A stretch of 64,000 bases of DNA from Bacillus sp. V5-8f (lineage in GTDB: Bacteria; Bacillota; Bacilli; Bacillales; DSM-1321): assembly GCF_002863565.1 (NCBI RefSeq), contig NZ_PGUW01000004.1:248001-312000 (forward strand), given 5' to 3'. The stretch's first letter is position 1. The number at the start of each line of letters is the position of its first letter. The notes under the pieces are model-generated. The model was not told where the DNA came from and did no database searches. It saw only the letters and a list, made by a program, of their open reading frames with translations. The position numbers were made by a program, and so were the translations under genes. Of the stretch, positions 1 through 9,391 are shown piece by piece.

Positions 1-938
1 GAGGGAAGGATACGATGACCGGACATTGGGAGATTATGGGGTTAAATATCAGCACACCGTTCAAGACATTCCCCAATGGATTTCCGGAACTACTGATTCA
101 GGAACTGCAGGGAAAAACGGGTAGAAGCATCATTGGCAACAAGCCGGCAAGCGGTACGGAAATTATTGAAGAGCTTGGCGCGACACATATGGAGACTGGT
201 GCGTTGATTGTATATACGTCTGCTGACTCGGTCCTGCAGATTGCCGCGCATGAAGAAATTGTCCCTTTAGAAGAATTATATAAAATATGTGAAATTGCGC
301 GCGAGATCACAATGGCTGATGAATTCAAGGTTGGCCGCGTCATCGCGCGTCCATTTGTCGGTGAACCAGGGAACTTTAAGAGAACTGCAAACCGGCATGA
401 TTATGCTTTGAAGCCATTCGGCAGAACGGTCATGAATGAGTTGAAGGATGCGGGCTATGACATTCTGGCAATTGGTAAAATCTCCGATATATATGATGGT
501 GAAGGTGTGACAGAGTCATTCCGGACGGTTTCCAATATGGATGGCATGGAGAAGCTGCTTCAAACAATCGATATGAACTTTACCGGGTTAAGCTTTTTGA
601 ATCTTGTTGATTTCGATGCCTTATATGGCCATCGCCGTGATCCACAAGGATATGGCGAGGCACTCGAGGAATTTGATGCCAGAATCCCTGAGGTACTAGG
701 AAAATTAACAGATGAAGATTTATTGATAATTACTGCCGACCATGGAAACGACCCAGTTCATCCTGGTACGGACCATACACGTGAATATGTGCCGTTGCTT
801 GTGTATTCCAAACGTTTTGGAGAGGGCAAAGAAATTCCTATCCGGGACACTTTCGCTGATGTCGGGGCAACTGTTGCAGCCAATTTTAATGTAAAAATGC
901 CTTCTTTCGGCAAAAGCATTTTTGGAGATATGAAATAA
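1..938 (+). CDS. deoB: Phosphopentomutase (5'-truncated by window edge)
   Basis: Interconverts ribose-1-phosphate or deoxyribose-1-phosphate with the 5-phosphate, feeding nucleoside sugars into central metabolism. The reading frame is open from the first bases and enters at the family stretch KDTMTGHWE, so the in-frame ATG at 15 is internal. Roughly 80-90 N-terminal residues of a protein of about 394 lie upstream of the window. The C-terminal metal-site motif ADHGND and the following HTREYVPLL, typical of the alkaline-phosphatase superfamily, are present. The stop is 13 bases before pupG, so the two are almost certainly cotranscribed. In B. subtilis the equivalent gene is called drm. The identification is secure; only the start is out of view. 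Confidence 0.95.
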   Translation, partial: GKDTMTGHWEIMGLNISTPFKTFPNGFPELLIQELQGKTGRSIIGNKPASGTEIIEELGATHMETGALIVYTSADSVLQIAAHEEIVPLEELYKICEIAREITMADEFKVGRVIARPFVGEPGNFKRTANRHDYALKPFGRTVMNELKDAGYDILAIGKISDIYDGEGVTESFRTVSNMDGMEKLLQTIDMNFTGLSFLNLVDFDALYGHRRDPQGYGEALEEFDARIPEVLGKLTDEDLLIITADHGNDPVHPGTDHTREYVPLLVYSKRFGEGKEIPIRDTFADVGATVAANFNVKMPSFGKSIFGDMK

Positions 939-951
939 GGAGAAAAATAAT

Positions 952-1767
952 ATGTTTGAGAAATTAAAAACTGCAGCTTCATTTATTGAAGGAAAGCTTA
1001 ATGGCAAGCAGCCGGAAATAGGCCTGATTTTAGGATCCGGCCTGGGTGTGCTTGCTGACGAGATTGAAAATCCAGTGAAAATACCTTATCAAGATATTCC
1101 AGAGTTTCCGGTTTCAACAGTTGAAGGCCATGCTGGCCAGTTGGTCATTGGGCAGCTTAGTGGCAAATTGGTTGTGGCGATGCAGGGAAGGTTCCATTTC
1201 TATGAGGGCTATTCTATGGATAAAGTCACGTTTCCGGTACGGGTAATGAAGTTACTCGGTGTCGAGACGCTTATTGTTACGAATGCGGCAGGCGGCGTAA
1301 ATGAAAGTTTTCAAGCCGGTGATCTAATGCTCATCACCGACCACATTAATAATACTGGGACAAATCCGTTGATCGGGCCGAATGATGAGCGTTTTGGCCC
1401 GCGTTTTCCAGATCTGTCGGAAGCCTACAGCAGGAATTTGCAAGCTATTGCTAAAAGGGTAGCAGAAAAATTGAATATTGACTTAAAAGAAGGAGTTTAT
1501 GTGGGAAATTCCGGACCAACCTATGAAACTCCATCTGAAGTAAAGCTGGCTAGAATACTGGGTGGAGATGCGGTTGGAATGTCAACCGTACCGGAAGTCA
1601 TTGTTGCAAGGCACTCAGCAATCAAGGTTCTAGGTATTTCTTGCATCACAAACATGGCAGCTGGAATTCTCGATCAACCGCTTTCCCATGAAGAAGTGAT
1701 TGAAACCACGGAAAAGGTAAAATCCAGCTTTTTAAGCTTCATTAAAGAAATCGTCCACGAAATCTAA
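952..1767 (+). CDS. pupG: Purine-nucleoside phosphorylase (guanosine/inosine type)
   Basis: Phosphorolyses purine nucleosides to the free base and (deoxy)ribose-1-phosphate, which the upstream phosphopentomutase then uses. The 271-residue length fits the trimeric PNP family. Visible motifs are GSGLG at residues 28-32 (phosphate loop), [15 protein letters not shown] and the late NMAAG. The ATG is preceded by AAGGAG at a normal distance. It sits between deoB and pdp in a three-gene nucleoside-salvage operon closed by a terminator after pdp. In B. subtilis pupG directly precedes dacF; here pdp has been placed between them. Confidence in function is high. Confidence 0.95.
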   Translation: MFEKLKTAASFIEGKLNGKQPEIGLILGSGLGVLADEIENPVKIPYQDIPEFPVSTVEGHAGQLVIGQLSGKLVVAMQGRFHFYEGYSMDKVTFPVRVMKLLGVETLIVTNAAGGVNESFQAGDLMLITDHINNTGTNPLIGPNDERFGPRFPDLSEAYSRNLQAIAKRVAEKLNIDLKEGVYVGNSGPTYETPSEVKLARILGGDAVGMSTVPEVIVARHSAIKVLGISCITNMAAGILDQPLSHEEVIETTEKVKSSFLSFIKEIVHEI

Positions 1768-1808
1768 AATTACAAATTGGGTGAATACCTCCACAAAGGG
1801 TGATTGAA

Positions 1809-3113
1809 ATGAGAATGGTTGATTTAATCGAAAAAAAACGCGACGGCTTGGAGTTATCAGCGGAGGAAATCAAGTTTATCATTGCGGGGTTTACGAATGG
1901 CTCCATCCCGGATTATCAAATGAGCGCCCTTTCGATGGCCATTTTTTTTAAGGGGATGACGGAAAAGGAACGTGCCGACTTAACGATGGCAATGGTTGAA
2001 TCCGGTGATCAAATAGACCTATCCGCCATAGAGGGAATAAAGGTGGATAAACACAGCACCGGGGGAGTTGGTGATACGACTACCCTGGTGCTTGGCCCGC
2101 TTGTTGCTGCCGTAGGTGTACCCGTGGCCAAGATGTCAGGCCGCGGCCTCGGCCATACAGGAGGGACCATTGATAAATTGGAGTCCGTTTCCGGTTTCCA
2201 TGTTGAAATTGAAAAGGAACAATTTATTGATTTGGTAAACCAAAACAAGCTTGCTGTCATTGGCCAAAGCGGGAATTTGACGCCGGCGGATAAGAAGCTT
2301 TATGCCTTGCGCGATGTAACCGCTACTGTGGATAATATCGCACTGATCGCAAGCTCCATTATGAGCAAGAAGATTGCTGCCGGTGCGGATGCCATCGTTC
2401 TTGATGTTAAAACAGGTGCTGGGGCATTCATGAAAACCCTTGAGGATTCGGAGGAGCTGGCCAGGGCGATGGTAAACATCGGAAACAATGTTGGCCGCAA
2501 CACGATGGCTGTGATCTCTGATATGAGCCAGCCGCTTGGTTATGCAATAGGAAACGCACTCGAGGTAGAAGAAGCAATCAATACGCTTAAGGGAGAAGGC
2601 CCCCAAGACCTGACCGAGTTATCTCTCACACTAGGAAGCCATATGGTACTGCTAGGCAAAAAGGCAAAAAGCCTGACAGAGGCCCGCTCCTTACTCGAAC
2701 AATCTATTCAAGACGGTTCAGCTTTGCGTGCTTTCAAGGTATTCCTTGAGGCCCAGGGAGGGGACGCGGCTGTTGTAGATGATCCTTCTAGATTGCCTCA
2801 AGCAAAATTTACCTTTGAGCTTCAAGCAAAACAAGATGGGTTTGTTTCAGAAATCGTAGCGGACGAGGTCGGTACGGCTGCCATGCTGCTTGGGGCAGGA
2901 CGTGCGACAAAGGATTCTGTCATCGACCTGGCGGTAGGACTGGTTTTGCGGAAGAAAATTGGCGATGAAGTGAAAGCAGGTGAATCTTTAGTTACGATTT
3001 ACAGTAATTTCGAAAACGTTGAAGAAGTAAAGGAAAAACTGTACCAAAACATTCTGGTTTCAAGTGAGAGAGTCGAAAAGCCAACTCTAATTTATAAAGA
3101 AATCATGGCATAA
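1809..3113 (+). CDS. pdp: Pyrimidine-nucleoside phosphorylase
   Basis: Cleaves uridine, deoxyuridine and thymidine with phosphate to base plus sugar-1-phosphate. The family hallmarks are all visible: [12 protein letters not shown] for phosphate binding near residue 80, [10 protein letters not shown], and KTGAGAFM. The frame is open from a GTG at 1800, but AAAGGG at 1795-1800 is well spaced only for the ATG at 1809, which also matches the usual start MRMVDLI; the protein is then 434 residues. It ends the deoB-pupG-pdp unit and is followed immediately by a strong terminator. The pairing of purine and pyrimidine phosphorylases with deoB makes a compact salvage cassette. Confidence 0.95.
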   Translation: MRMVDLIEKKRDGLELSAEEIKFIIAGFTNGSIPDYQMSALSMAIFFKGMTEKERADLTMAMVESGDQIDLSAIEGIKVDKHSTGGVGDTTTLVLGPLVAAVGVPVAKMSGRGLGHTGGTIDKLESVSGFHVEIEKEQFIDLVNQNKLAVIGQSGNLTPADKKLYALRDVTATVDNIALIASSIMSKKIAAGADAIVLDVKTGAGAFMKTLEDSEELARAMVNIGNNVGRNTMAVISDMSQPLGYAIGNALEVEEAINTLKGEGPQDLTELSLTLGSHMVLLGKKAKSLTEARSLLEQSIQDGSALRAFKVFLEAQGGDAAVVDDPSRLPQAKFTFELQAKQDGFVSEIVADEVGTAAMLLGAGRATKDSVIDLAVGLVLRKKIGDEVKAGESLVTIYSNFENVEEVKEKLYQNILVSSERVEKPTLIYKEIMA

Positions 3114-3123
3114 TGACCTAATG

Positions 3124-3168
3124 AAAGCTGATTCAGCGGAGATACCTCCGGTTGAATCAGCTTTTTTT
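3124..3168 (+). terminator. Rho-independent terminator of the deoB-pupG-pdp operon
   Basis: Long near-perfect stem, left arm AAAGCTGATTCA plus CGGAG, right arm CTCCG plus TTGAATCAGCTTT, followed by a run of seven T. It begins 11 bases after the pdp stop. Confidence 0.92.
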
Positions 3169-3170
3169 GC

Positions 3171-3599
3171 GTAAAGCAGAACACTCGATAACTCTGCCAA
3201 AATTCTTATTTTTTGCCTATTTGCACCCCATCCTTCCACCCAGAAATCAGCCCCGCCGTTTTCTCATACGTTCTTGGCTTCATTATTTCTTTAAGGCCTA
3301 AGCGTTCCACATAAAAACACCGTGGTGTTTTTGGTATTTTTCGAAAGCCGCAAATCGAAATGAGCGAGCTATAAACTCGAATTTATTATTGCATTCGCCA
3401 AATGGTTTAAATTAATTCTCTTTTTTTATGACCAAATCTGTATAAATTTGGCTCCGCTGGAAATGCTGTTAGCAGTATCGTATAGCAGTGGTTTTTCCTG
3501 CTGTTTCTGATTGTCAAATGGACTTATCCTTGCCGGCAGCTAGCGCCAATATCAGAAGCGTGCCGGAAGAAAGTCGTGCATTCAATAGGAGGGGTTTGT
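3171..3599. other. Gene-poor interval between pdp and dacF
   Basis: About 430 bases without a credible gene. It holds two short inverted repeats: AAAAACACC-GT-GGTGTTTTT (3313-3332) and CCAAAT/ATTTGG around 3432-3451. A 68-codon frame at 3488-3694 overlaps the dacF start and has no protein-like features. In B. subtilis dacF has forespore promoters, but I could not find a convincing sigma-F or sigma-G match here. Confidence 0.6.
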
Positions 3600-4769
3600 A
3601 TGAAGAAGCGCTTTCTTATATTTTGCTTCTCAATAGTGGTTGCTGCAAGTACGGCTGTTCCACGAGTGGACGCCGCAGAGAAAAAGGGGGTTGATCTGGC
3701 TGAAAATGCGAGATCTGCAATCTTAATCGAACGAGATACGGGGGCTGTTTTGTATGAAAAGAATTCGAATCAGGAACTCCCTCCCGCAAGCATGACAAAG
3801 ATTATGACGATGCTCTTGATTATGGATGCATTGGATAAAGGTGAGCTGAAATATACCGAGAAAGTACGTACGAGTGAATATGCGGCCTCAATGGGAGGAT
3901 CACAAATATTCCTCGAGCCGGGCGAAGAGATGACCGTTGAGCAGATGATGAAGGGGATTGCAATCGGATCTGGCAATGATGCATCTGTTGCAATGGCTGA
4001 AAAAATTGCAGGGTCACACGAGGAATTCGTGGACAGAATGAATGAAAAAGCAGCTGAATTGGGATTGAAACATACAAAATTCCAAAATGCCACCGGTCTT
4101 CCGGTTGATGACCATTATAGCACGGCACATGATATGGCAATCATGGCGAAAGAGTTGCTTAAATACGACGATATTACACGCTTCACAGGCACGTATGAGG
4201 CATATTTGCGTGAAGATAGCGACAAAAAGTTCTGGCTGGTGAATACGAACAGACTCGTTAAATTCTATCCAGGTGTTGACGGCCTGAAGACAGGATTTAC
4301 GAATGAAGCCAAGTACTGCCTGACCGCAACCGCTAAAAAAGGTGATATGAGGGTTATTGCTGTAGTCATGGGCGCCCCGACACCGAAAGAGAGAAACGCA
4401 CAAGTAACAAAAATGTTGGATTACGCTTTTTCGCAATATGTAACACACCCTATTTATAAACGGGGAGTTGCCTTGAAGTCTGTCAAGGTAAACAAAGGAA
4501 ACAGGAAAACAGTCACTGGTATAACGAGCGAGCCAATATCCCTTTTAACAAAAAGAGGGGGTAATGCAAAGGATTATACTAAAACGATCAAAATGGATAA
4601 CAACTTGAACGCCCCGATCAAGAAGGGCGATAGGATTGGGACTTTCACGGTAATGAAAGATGGCAAGATATTGGTAAGTTCACCGATTATCGCAAAGGAA
4701 AACGTCGATAAAGCAAGCTGGTGGGAAATGTTTAAGCGTTCATTTGGTATGTTTACTCAAACTAAATAA
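3600..4769 (+). CDS. dacF: D-alanyl-D-alanine carboxypeptidase DacF (low-molecular-weight PBP)
   Basis: Trims the terminal D-alanine from peptidoglycan stem peptides; in spore formers DacF acts on forespore-side wall and influences cortex cross-linking. An N-terminal signal sequence (residues 1 to about 26, ending near DAA) targets it across the membrane. Penicillin-binding motifs are intact: SMTK at 64-67, SGN at 124-126 and KTG at 230-232. A C-terminal beta-rich domain and a terminal amphipathic anchor follow. The ATG at 3600 follows AGGAGGGG at 3587-3594, so the upstream in-frame GTG at 3576 is not used. The resulting 389 residues equal the B. subtilis length. Its place before spoIIAA is conserved. 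Confidence 0.93.
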   Translation: MKKRFLIFCFSIVVAASTAVPRVDAAEKKGVDLAENARSAILIERDTGAVLYEKNSNQELPPASMTKIMTMLLIMDALDKGELKYTEKVRTSEYAASMGGSQIFLEPGEEMTVEQMMKGIAIGSGNDASVAMAEKIAGSHEEFVDRMNEKAAELGLKHTKFQNATGLPVDDHYSTAHDMAIMAKELLKYDDITRFTGTYEAYLREDSDKKFWLVNTNRLVKFYPGVDGLKTGFTNEAKYCLTATAKKGDMRVIAVVMGAPTPKERNAQVTKMLDYAFSQYVTHPIYKRGVALKSVKVNKGNRKTVTGITSEPISLLTKRGGNAKDYTKTIKMDNNLNAPIKKGDRIGTFTVMKDGKILVSSPIIAKENVDKASWWEMFKRSFGMFTQTK

Positions 4770-4909
4770 GTTAAACCAACTGTACATTGATATTTAATGT
4801 AGTTATTTTTTAGCTCATTTATGCCCCAACTACATGGACTAAGGAAAAAGCGAGCTTTCTCTTGGTCCTGCAGCTGCAGTAACCTTTCCCTTTCAGCTAT
4901 GCTGACAGG

Positions 4910-4934
4910 CATGTGAAACCCTTGGTTTCACATG
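4910..4934. repeat. Perfect inverted repeat in the dacF-spoIIAA spacer
   Basis: Arms CATGTGAAACC and GGTTTCACATG, 11 of 11 bases paired, loop CTT. No T-run follows, so it is not a standard terminator. It lies about 165 bases upstream of spoIIAA in a 328-base spacer that otherwise holds only the spoIIA promoter region. It could slow read-through from dacF, protect the dacF 3' end, or bind a protein. Confidence 0.6.
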
Positions 4935-4973
4935 AATGAGCCAAATATAATGTATCAGCATTTATAAGATTGC

Positions 4974-5060
4974 TGTCAAATAACATGAAACCGGAACTAT
5001 TTTCGGCGAATGGCCACTAGTTTTGTCGCTAGGAAGGAAATTGCAGCGGAAAAAGCGAAT
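4974..5060 (+). promoter_or_regulatory. Candidate sigma-H promoter with Spo0A boxes for spoIIA
   Basis: A sigma-H-like pair is visible: AGGAAAT at 5035-5041 and GAAT at 5057-5060. Upstream are matches to the 0A box TGNCGAA: TGTCAAA near 4975-4981, CGGCGAA near 5004-5010 and a partial one in TTTTGTCGCT (5021-5030). In B. subtilis this operon is switched on by sigma-H with phosphorylated Spo0A, so the arrangement is expected. The matches are imperfect and their exact use is inference. Confidence 0.5.
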
Positions 5061-5097
5061 TTGACTCATTATACGACAGATAAGGAGGCTGTATATA

Positions 5098-5448
5098 GTG
5101 AGTCTTGCTATTGATATGGAAGCCAAACATGATGTCCTCTGCATCCGGTTGAATGGGGAGCTGGACCATCACACAGCTGAACAATTGAAAAATCTCGCAA
5201 GTGCAGCGATTCAAAAGGAAGGCATTAAACATATCATCTTGAATCTTGAAGGGCTTTCTTTTATGGATAGCTCCGGGCTCGGAGTGATTCTGGGGCGTTA
5301 TAAGCAAATCAAACAGAACCACGGTGAAATGGTTGTCTGCGCAATCTCGCCATCAGTAAAGCGATTATTTGAAATGTCAGGATTGTTCAAGATTGTTAAA
5401 CTAGAACTTTCCGAGGAAAACGCTTTACAAAGATTGGGGGTTGCGTAG
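5098..5448 (+). CDS. spoIIAA: Anti-sigma-F factor antagonist SpoIIAA
   Basis: STAS-domain protein that, when dephosphorylated, binds SpoIIAB and frees sigma-F in the forespore. The 116-residue length is standard. The phospho-acceptor region FMDSSGLG is intact, with the serine at 58 that SpoIIAB phosphorylates in B. subtilis. Translation starts at GTG 5098 behind AAGGAGG at 5082-5088. The stop is two bases before the spoIIAB ATG, indicating coupled translation. It is the first gene of the spoIIAA-spoIIAB-sigF operon. Confidence 0.96.
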   Translation: MSLAIDMEAKHDVLCIRLNGELDHHTAEQLKNLASAAIQKEGIKHIILNLEGLSFMDSSGLGVILGRYKQIKQNHGEMVVCAISPSVKRLFEMSGLFKIVKLELSEENALQRLGVA

Positions 5449-5450
5449 AG

Positions 5451-5891
5451 ATGAAGAATAAGATGGAAATGCAATTTTCGGCTCTAAGCCAGAATGAGTC
5501 CTTTGCCCGCATTACAGTGGCTGCGTTCATTGCACAATTAGACCCGACTTTAGATGAATTGACCGAAATAAAAACCGTAGTTTCTGAAGCTGTGACAAAC
5601 GCGATCATTCACGGTTATGAAAATGACTCAGAGGGAATTGTCTATATTTTCGTATCGATTGACGGGGACGTTGTCGAATTGACGATTAAGGATGAAGGAA
5701 TTGGAATTGATGATGTAGATGAAGCCATCCAGCCATTATATACAACTAAGCCGGAACTGGAACGCTCCGGGATGGGGTTTACAATCATGGAAAACTTTAT
5801 GGATGAAATGCAGGTCATTTCCAATAAGGGCGAAGGCACCATCATTCGTTTAAAAAAGCACTTATCAAAAAGTAAAGCTTTGTGCAATTGA
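5451..5891 (+). CDS. spoIIAB: Anti-sigma-F factor / serine kinase SpoIIAB
   Basis: GHKL-fold kinase that holds sigma-F inactive in the predivisional cell and mother cell and phosphorylates SpoIIAA. The ATP-site boxes are clear: [11 protein letters not shown] (N box), DEGIGI (G1) and [11 protein letters not shown] (G2). The 146-residue length and the C-terminal [11 protein letters not shown] match the B. subtilis protein closely. It sits two bases after spoIIAA and 13 bases before the sigF start. Identification is essentially certain. Confidence 0.97.
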   Translation: MKNKMEMQFSALSQNESFARITVAAFIAQLDPTLDELTEIKTVVSEAVTNAIIHGYENDSEGIVYIFVSIDGDVVELTIKDEGIGIDDVDEAIQPLYTTKPELERSGMGFTIMENFMDEMQVISNKGEGTIIRLKKHLSKSKALCN

Positions 5892-5904
5892 GGGAGTTTT
5901 GCAT

Positions 5905-6663
5905 ATGGATGTGGAGGTTAAAAACACGAAGAGCCAGGTCCATTTAAAGGATGATGAACTCCGGAATTTAATCCGGCGCAGCCAGAGCGGGGACCAGGAA
6001 GCAAGAGACATGATTGTAAAAAGCAATTTAAGATTGGTATGGTCAGTGGTCCAGCGCTTTTTGAACAGAGGCTATGAACCGGATGACCTGTACCAGATCG
6101 GCTGCATTGGCTTGCTGAAATCAGTCGATAAATTCGACTTGTCCTTTGATGTGAAGTTTTCTACCTATGCCGTGCCGATGATAATCGGTGAAATCCAGCG
6201 CTTTATCCGGGACGATGGTACGGTAAAAGTCAGCCGTTCCTTAAAGGAAATGGCAAATAAAATTAGGCGTGCCAAAGAAGATTTGTCAAAGACACTGGGC
6301 AGGGTACCAACGTTGAATGAGTTGTCGCAGCATCTTGAACTGTCGCCAGAGGAAATTATCATGGCCCAGGAAGCAAGCCGAAGCCCATCTTCCATTCATG
6401 AAACGGTATATGAGAATGACGGGGACCCGATCACACTGCTTGATCAAATTGCAGATACAAATGAATCCAAATGGTTTGATAAAATCACGCTGAAAGAGGC
6501 GATTGCAGAACTGGATGAAAGAGAAAGGCTCATCGTCTATCTTAGGTACTATAAGGATCAAACCCAATCAGAAGTAGCTGTGCGCCTGGGAATTTCACAG
6601 GTTCAGGTTTCCAGGCTGGAAAAAAAGATACTGCAGCAAATGAAAAATCACATGGATCAATGA
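5905..6663 (+). CDS. sigF: RNA polymerase sporulation sigma factor sigma-F
   Basis: First compartment-specific sigma factor, active in the forespore after asymmetric division. Regions 2, 3 and 4 are all present: the DDLYQIGCIGLLKSVDKFD core-binding stretch, GRVPT in region 3, and a helix-turn-helix ending SQVQVSRLEKKI. The ATG at 5905 follows AGGGAG at 5891-5896; the in-frame TTG at 5899 is too close to that site. The protein is 252 residues. Its last codons lie in the stem of the operon terminator. In B. subtilis spoVAA comes next; here a permease gene intervenes. Confidence 0.97.
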   Translation: MDVEVKNTKSQVHLKDDELRNLIRRSQSGDQEARDMIVKSNLRLVWSVVQRFLNRGYEPDDLYQIGCIGLLKSVDKFDLSFDVKFSTYAVPMIIGEIQRFIRDDGTVKVSRSLKEMANKIRRAKEDLSKTLGRVPTLNELSQHLELSPEEIIMAQEASRSPSSIHETVYENDGDPITLLDQIADTNESKWFDKITLKEAIAELDERERLIVYLRYYKDQTQSEVAVRLGISQVQVSRLEKKILQQMKNHMDQ

Positions 6664-6679
6664 TCCGTGTGTTTTTTTT
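6649..6679 (+). terminator. Terminator of the spoIIA operon, overlapping the sigF stop
   Basis: Arms CACATGGAT and ATCCGTGTG (one G-T pair) around CAATG, then eight T. The left arm contains the last sigF codons and the TGA is in the loop. Confidence 0.85.
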
Positions 6680-6808
6680 GCGAAAAGGAGCATTTAGGTA
6701 AAAAATAATAAATAATCGTAAATGGTTGTTGATTTCACTTTAAAAAACGAATATTATATTACGTGGATTTCTATTTATTCGGCTTTTATGCACACACGGG
6801 GGTTAAAC

Positions 6809-8104
6809 ATGATGTTTGAACGATATTTTTCTTTAAAAGAGCACGGTACGTCCACCCGTACAGAGGTTTTTGCAGGAGTAACGACCTTTTTGACAATGGT
6901 GTATATCATTATTGTAAATCCTGCGATTCTTTCCTCGGTTGGAATACCGTTTGAACAAGTCTTTATGGCAACTATCATTGCTGTCATAACTGGTACTTTA
7001 ATTATGGGATTCTTTGCTAAGCTTCCGATTGCTATTGCGCCCGGCATGGGATTGAATGCTTATTTTGCAAGTGTAGTGGGGGCACATGGCTTATCATACC
7101 AAACTGTATTCGGAACGGTATTCATCGCGGGATTATTGTTTATAATATTAAGTGTATCCAAGCTGCGTGAAACGATCATTACAGCTATTCCTGATTCCTT
7201 AAAGTATGGGATCACATCAGGGATTGGGTTATTTATCGCTTTTCTGGGATTAAGGCAAAGCGGTATTGTGGTGCCTAATAACGATACCATGATTACTTTG
7301 GGGAACTTGCATGAACCCGTAACATTTTTAACCATCATCGGGTTATTCCTAACACTTATCCTTATGGCAAAAAATGTAAAAGGTGCTCTATTCTTTGGCA
7401 TGTTGGTTACCGCTATTATAGGATATTTTATGGACTTGCTAAATTTTGATAAAATCGTCTCAGCCCCGCCGTCACCGGTGTTTTACGACATTGATATTGC
7501 GGGGGTGTTTTCAAACAGTCTTTATGCGGTTGTGTTTGCTTTCTTGCTGGTAACGCTTTTTGATACTACCGGCACAATGATTGCGGTGACGGAACAGGCT
7601 GGGTTGATGAAAAATGGGAAGTTCCCAAGGGCAAAAAGGGCCTTCCTTGCCGACGCTATCGCTACCACGGTAGGATCCCTGTTTGGGACAAGCCCTTCGT
7701 CTGCGTATGTAGAATCCAGTACAGGGGTTGCCGCTGGGGGGAGAACAGGATTAACAGCCGTGGTCGTAGCTGTTTTATTTGCTATATCGACGTTCTTTTC
7801 ACCGTTGATTGCCTCAATATCTTCACTTGCTTCGATCACAGCTCCGGTATTAATCATTGTTGGTTGCTTTATGATGGAAGGGTTGGCACGGATCAAGTGG
7901 AAAGAATTCGATGAAGCTTTTCCAGCGTTTATTATCATCCTGACCATGCCCCTTACATCAAGCATTTCAACCGGGATTGCAATTGGATTTATTACGTATC
8001 CTTTAATGAAAATATTTAGTGGGAAAGCTATAAATGTACACCCTCTTATTTATGTTTTTGGTGTAATTTTCTTGATTCAAATGGTTTTTTTCCCGACTCA
8101 TTAA
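6809..8104 (+). CDS. NCS2-family purine permease (PbuG/PbuO-like)
   Basis: Probable proton-coupled uptake system for hypoxanthine, guanine or adenine in the cytoplasmic membrane. The protein has about twelve hydrophobic segments and the AzgA-like signatures IAPGMGLNAYF and DTTGTMIAVTEQAGLM. The frame opens at 6722, but the family N-terminus (FSLKEHGTSTRTE) and GGGGG at 6798-6802 favour the ATG at 6809, giving 432 residues. No purine riboswitch is visible upstream; a CGAATATTAT string resembles half a PurR box only weakly. Base specificity cannot be read from the sequence. The gene separates sigF from spoVAA, adjacent in B. subtilis, and has terminators on both sides. Confidence 0.85.
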   Translation: MMFERYFSLKEHGTSTRTEVFAGVTTFLTMVYIIIVNPAILSSVGIPFEQVFMATIIAVITGTLIMGFFAKLPIAIAPGMGLNAYFASVVGAHGLSYQTVFGTVFIAGLLFIILSVSKLRETIITAIPDSLKYGITSGIGLFIAFLGLRQSGIVVPNNDTMITLGNLHEPVTFLTIIGLFLTLILMAKNVKGALFFGMLVTAIIGYFMDLLNFDKIVSAPPSPVFYDIDIAGVFSNSLYAVVFAFLLVTLFDTTGTMIAVTEQAGLMKNGKFPRAKRAFLADAIATTVGSLFGTSPSSAYVESSTGVAAGGRTGLTAVVVAVLFAISTFFSPLIASISSLASITAPVLIIVGCFMMEGLARIKWKEFDEAFPAFIIILTMPLTSSISTGIAIGFITYPLMKIFSGKAINVHPLIYVFGVIFLIQMVFFPTH

Positions 8105-8128
8105 ATCTTGTAAAAATATAAAGAATGA

Positions 8129-8173
8129 TACCACAGACTTATCTGAGCTGTGGTATTTTTTTTTTTTTTTTTT
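8129..8173 (+). terminator. Terminator after the NCS2 permease
   Basis: Perfect 9-bp stem ATACCACAG/CTGTGGTAT followed by an uninterrupted run of 18 T (8156-8173), the longest homopolymer I noticed in the window. Confidence 0.93.
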
Positions 8174-8199
8174 CCAAATTGTGGTGCTCCTGTTTTTTC

Positions 8200-8229
8200 G
8201 TATGTTACCAGGCTGCCATATGCATACTA
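8200..8229 (+). promoter_or_regulatory. Sigma-G-type promoter of the spoVA cluster
   Basis: GTATG at 8200-8204 matches the sigma-G -35 (gHATR), then an 18-base spacer, then CATACTA at 8223-8229, a perfect -10. It lies about 34 bases upstream of spoVAA, whose operon is forespore-specific and sigma-G-controlled in B. subtilis. Confidence 0.8.
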
Positions 8230-8262
8230 CACATAAAGGAAATTGATGTACGAGGTGTGTGA

Positions 8263-8886
8263 ATGATGGAAAACCTGCTGTATGTACGGATGCGTTACCG
8301 CGTGGAGGCAAAGACAAATCAGAAAGTAAAAATGAAAGATATTGCGAAAATAGTGGGTCCTCACAGCCTGGCCGCCGAACTTAAAGAGATAGATTTATTA
8401 ACTGTCACCCATGAGGATAATAATATCATCATTGTTGACATTATCCAGATGATCGATAAAATCCGGGAGATAAACCCGGATATAGAGGTGCAGGCTGTGG
8501 GTCCATCCCATACAATCATTGAAGTGGTTTTGGAAGCTAAAAAGGTACCCTGGGGAATGTTTATCGGGGTTTGGCTGCTTTTGTTTATTGGCGCTGCCAT
8601 CACGATCATGAACTTCCATGTTGACGTAAGCATGCAAACCGTCCACCAAAATCTGTTCAAAATTATAACAGGCAGGGAAGACAGTAAACCGCTGCTTATC
8701 CAAATTCCCTATAGCATTGGGCTTGGACTTGGAATGATGGTATTCTTTAACCATTTCTTTAGAAAGCGTTTTAATGAGGAACCTAGTCCGCTAGAAGTAG
8801 AAATGTTCAATTACCAGCAAGACTTGGACCGATACGTTACGATGTATCAAAACCAGGAAAGCATCAGACGTCTTGATGACAGGTAA
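8263..8886 (+). CDS. spoVAA: Stage V sporulation protein AA
   Basis: Component of the SpoVA inner-membrane system needed for dipicolinic acid movement in the developing and germinating spore. The 207 residues have a soluble N-terminal half that opens LLYVRMRYRVEA and a membrane region with two hydrophobic segments (about 97-118 and 145-165). Two adjacent ATG codons (8263, 8266) follow GAGGTG at 8252-8257; the first is used here. It is the first gene behind a sigma-G-type promoter and overlaps spoVAB by 11 bases. Confidence 0.9.
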   Translation: MMENLLYVRMRYRVEAKTNQKVKMKDIAKIVGPHSLAAELKEIDLLTVTHEDNNIIIVDIIQMIDKIREINPDIEVQAVGPSHTIIEVVLEAKKVPWGMFIGVWLLLFIGAAITIMNFHVDVSMQTVHQNLFKIITGREDSKPLLIQIPYSIGLGLGMMVFFNHFFRKRFNEEPSPLEVEMFNYQQDLDRYVTMYQNQESIRRLDDR

Positions 8887-9298
8887 AATCATCTTTGCGG
8901 CGTTCGTCGGATTTGCTGGTGGTCTGGCAGTTGGCGCCGGATTTGTAGCGTTCCTCACCGTTTTAAAAGTGATTCCGAGATTGACCCAGCTTACAAAAAC
9001 AAGCAAAATGATCCACCATTATGAATTTGCGATTGTAGTCGGGGTCGTTGTCGGAGGGTGGTTAGGCCTTCAAAATGTCAGTTTAGGCTTAACGAAGTTC
9101 TTATTAATGCCAATTGGCCTTGCTGACGGGATTTTCAATGGGATGCTGGCTGCAGCGCTTACTGAAGTATTGAATGTATTTCCAATCATTTCGAAGCGCA
9201 TCGGGGTCGATGACAAAATCGTATATCTCATGATGGCATTCGTTTTTGGGAAAGTTACGGGATCATTGTTCCAGTGGTTATATTATGTAGATCTTTAA
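8876..9298 (+). CDS. spoVAB: Stage V sporulation protein AB
   Basis: Small integral membrane protein of the SpoVA system. The 140 residues carry a glycine-rich first membrane segment and further segments ending in FGKVTGSLFQWLYY. The stretch IPRLTQLTKT is typical of the family. The ATG at 8876 is chosen over a TTG at 8873; both lie inside the end of spoVAA, so translation is probably coupled. In the usual operon spoVAC would follow. Here a 93-base spacer leads straight to spoVAEa. Confidence 0.9.
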   Translation: MTGKIIFAAFVGFAGGLAVGAGFVAFLTVLKVIPRLTQLTKTSKMIHHYEFAIVVGVVVGGWLGLQNVSLGLTKFLLMPIGLADGIFNGMLAAALTEVLNVFPIISKRIGVDDKIVYLMMAFVFGKVTGSLFQWLYYVDL

Positions 9299-9391
9299 AG
9301 CACATGGCGACTTAAACAATACTGCTGATTCATTCGATGGCTTTTGAAAGATGCTTGATAAGTGGGGCATTTTGCTGAAAGGATACTTGTT

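Noticed and set aside
3488..3694. 68-codon plus-strand frame before dacF
   Set aside because: It overlaps the dacF signal-peptide region in another frame, has no ribosome site and no protein-like pattern.
8156..8173. Phase-variable homopolymer (18 T)
   Set aside because: It is the tail of a terminator between genes and not in a coding region or promoter spacer.
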